Below are positions 5,484-6,130 of a DNA stretch of 6,130 nucleotides, one piece after another. Numbering within the stretch: position 1 is the stretch's first letter; every line of letters begins with the position of its first letter. A program made the translations under genes and the position numbers. The notes beneath the pieces are model-generated. The model was not told the origin of the DNA. It ran no database searches and saw only the letters and a program-made list of their open reading frames with translations. Source of the stretch: an uncultured Mycoplasmatota bacterium (lineage in GTDB: Bacteria > Bacillota_I > Bacilli_A > RF39 > UBA660); the NCBI GenBank assembly GCA_900546275.1, contig URCH01000024.1, forward strand, positions 1 to 6,130. The letters are read 5' to 3'.

Positions 5484-5996
5484 ATGAGTAAAAAAAGAGA
5501 TCAAAGAAATATTTTAATCGGTGTTTTGCTTGTTGCAATAGTAGTCATGTCAGTGGGGTATGCAGCATTCGCAACTACTCTTACAGTTGGGGGAACATCA
5601 ACAATAACAAATAATTGGAATGTAGCAATTACAGATATTACAGTAACAGATACGCAAGGAAATGCTAAAAGTACAACAGCGACTTATACAGCAACAACTG
5701 CAACATTTGCTGTAGATTTACAATCACCAGGTGACAGAATAGAATATACAGTAACAGTAAGAAACGGAGGAACTGTAGATGCAACACTTGAGCAATTAGT
5801 TCCAGTGATAACAGGAGAAACTGCTGCAATATCATATATAATAGATGGTCCAACAGCTGGTAGTATATTAAAATCTGGAGAGGAAGTAACTCTAAAAATA
5901 TCAGCTGAATATGATGCTAGTTTTACTGGAACAGTATCAACTGATGCAAATTCAAAGACATTAACTGTTACATTAGATTATGTTCAAAAAAATTAA
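5484..5996 (+). CDS. Small exported beta-type protein, TasA/camelysin-like; exact function unknown
   Basis: The 170-residue product starts with a short charged tail (MSKKRDQRN), then a hydrophobic helix (10-24) and the motif VGYAAFATTL (24-33). This resembles the signal region of TasA-type proteins (GTWAAFND), which in Bacillus are cut by the special signal peptidase SipW between Ala and Phe; by analogy the cut would be after Ala28, while an ordinary A-x-A site (28-30) is also possible. The mature part is rich in Thr, Val and Ala with alternating beta-strand patterns. LQSPGDRIEYTVTVRNGGTVDATL (79-102 in outline: L-x-PGD, then N-x-GT) matches the repeat-like strand pattern of TasA/camelysin and other Ig-like surface domains. 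It holds the window's only Trp (45). There is no LPXTG anchor, no peptidase motif and no second membrane segment, so it would be released, polymerised or held by the uncut helix. It is a single-gene unit with its own strong promoter and terminator. Family placement is inference from short motifs. Confidence 0.85.
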   Translation: MSKKRDQRNILIGVLLVAIVVMSVGYAAFATTLTVGGTSTITNNWNVAITDITVTDTQGNAKSTTATYTATTATFAVDLQSPGDRIEYTVTVRNGGTVDATLEQLVPVITGETAAISYIIDGPTAGSILKSGEEVTLKISAEYDASFTGTVSTDANSKTLTVTLDYVQKN

Positions 5997-6014
5997 TAAT
6001 TTATATTAATAATT

Positions 6015-6047
6015 AGTGTCAACTAAATTTAAAAGTTGGTGCTTTTT
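6015..6047 (+). terminator. Probable intrinsic terminator after the small secreted protein gene
   Basis: AGTGTCAACT (6015-6024) can pair with AGTTGGTGCT (6034-6043) as a 10-bp RNA stem with three adjacent G-U pairs and a 9-base A/T loop. TTTTT (6043-6047) and another T-rich run follow. The G-U pairs mean it works as a hairpin only in this direction, consistent with a + strand terminator. Confidence 0.75.
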
Positions 6048-6076
6048 ATTTTTATATAAAATTAAGGTGTGATTAA

Positions 6077-6130
6077 ATGAGAAATATAAAATGTGTAATA
6101 TTGTTTCTAGTTATAATATTATATTTAATA
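6077..6130 (+). CDS. N-terminus of a membrane or exported protein (3' truncated by window edge)
   Basis: ATG 6077 opens a frame of 18 codons to the window end: MRNIKCVILFLVIILYLI. A short basic start followed by an unbroken hydrophobic run is typical of a signal peptide or first membrane helix. AAGGTGTGAT (6064-6073) lies 3 bases before the ATG, the same style of ribosome binding site as at murG and ftsQ, which supports a real gene. I see no good promoter between the preceding terminator and this start; a TATAAA at 6054-6059 lacks a -35 partner. By position next to a TasA-like gene it could be a SipW-like signal peptidase, and by position after ftsZ a sporulation membrane protein such as SpoIIGA, but 18 residues cannot decide. 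Confidence 0.6.
   Translation, partial: MRNIKCVILFLVIILYLI

Noticed and set aside
5651..5715. Thr/Ala-rich stretch (TTATYTATTATF) as an internal tandem repeat
   Set aside because: The similarity is only local codon bias (ACA, GCA, ACT); no repeat unit recurs with fixed length at the DNA level.
5665..5853. Minus-strand Leu-rich 62-codon frame inside the small secreted protein gene
   Set aside because: It is the reverse of repeated GCA/ACA/CAA-type codons, with no start signals of its own.
5984..6076. Riboswitch or small RNA between the last two genes
   Set aside because: The only clear structure is a single hairpin with a T run, which fits a terminator; the gap is too short and AT-rich to support a structured aptamer.
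1..6130. Possible alternative genetic code (TGA read as Trp)
   Set aside because: No complete or partial gene here stops with TGA (five TAA and two TAG) and only one Trp occurs in the whole window, which raised the question. But that Trp is TGG and no gene needs an in-frame TGA to stay open, so rarity of TGA stops and Trp in AT-rich DNA is enough explanation.

Overview
The window is strongly AT-rich DNA from a low-GC Gram-positive bacterium of the Firmicutes (Bacillota) type. It holds part of the division and cell wall (dcw) cluster. The Firmicutes reading rests on the murG-murB-divIB-ftsA-ftsZ order, a FtsQ/DivIB with a short basic cytoplasmic tail, AGGAGG-type Shine-Dalgarno sites, AGA-biased arginine codons and sigma-A-like TATAAT boxes. 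A clostridial or related uncultured gut lineage is my best guess, but the sequence does not fix the genus.

Layout, all genes on the + strand: (1) the 3' end of an unrecognised gene (3-155), closed by a hairpin terminator (161-185). (2) A promoter and a tight three-gene unit, murG (252-1334), murB (1337-2230) and ftsQ/divIB (2242-2985), ending in a terminator whose stem includes the ftsQ stop codon. (3) A separate TATAAT box followed by ftsA (start most likely GTG at 3063, to 4298) and ftsZ (4310-5383), closed by a terminator at 5388-5414. (4) The best-looking promoter of the window (5424-5452), driving a single small secreted protein of TasA/camelysin-like appearance (5484-5996), again followed by a terminator. 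(5) The first 18 codons of a further gene with a hydrophobic N-terminus (6077-6130), cut by the window edge. No stretch longer than about 130 bases lacks a gene.

How the genes work together: MurB helps make UDP-MurNAc in the cytoplasm, and MurG adds GlcNAc to lipid I to give lipid II. DivIB/FtsQ is the membrane-spanning divisome protein that, with partners not in this window, links the ring to septal wall synthesis. FtsZ is the tubulin-like ring polymer and FtsA is its actin-like membrane anchor. The hairpins suggest that precursor synthesis plus divIB is transcribed separately from the ftsA-ftsZ pair.

The division genes are ordinary and intact. The less expected part is the right end: a strongly promoted, Thr/Val-rich exported beta-type protein with a TasA-like export signal directly after ftsZ, then a membrane or exported protein start. 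I see no CRISPR array, tRNA, rRNA, insertion sequence or phage gene, and no clear evidence of an entirely new system.
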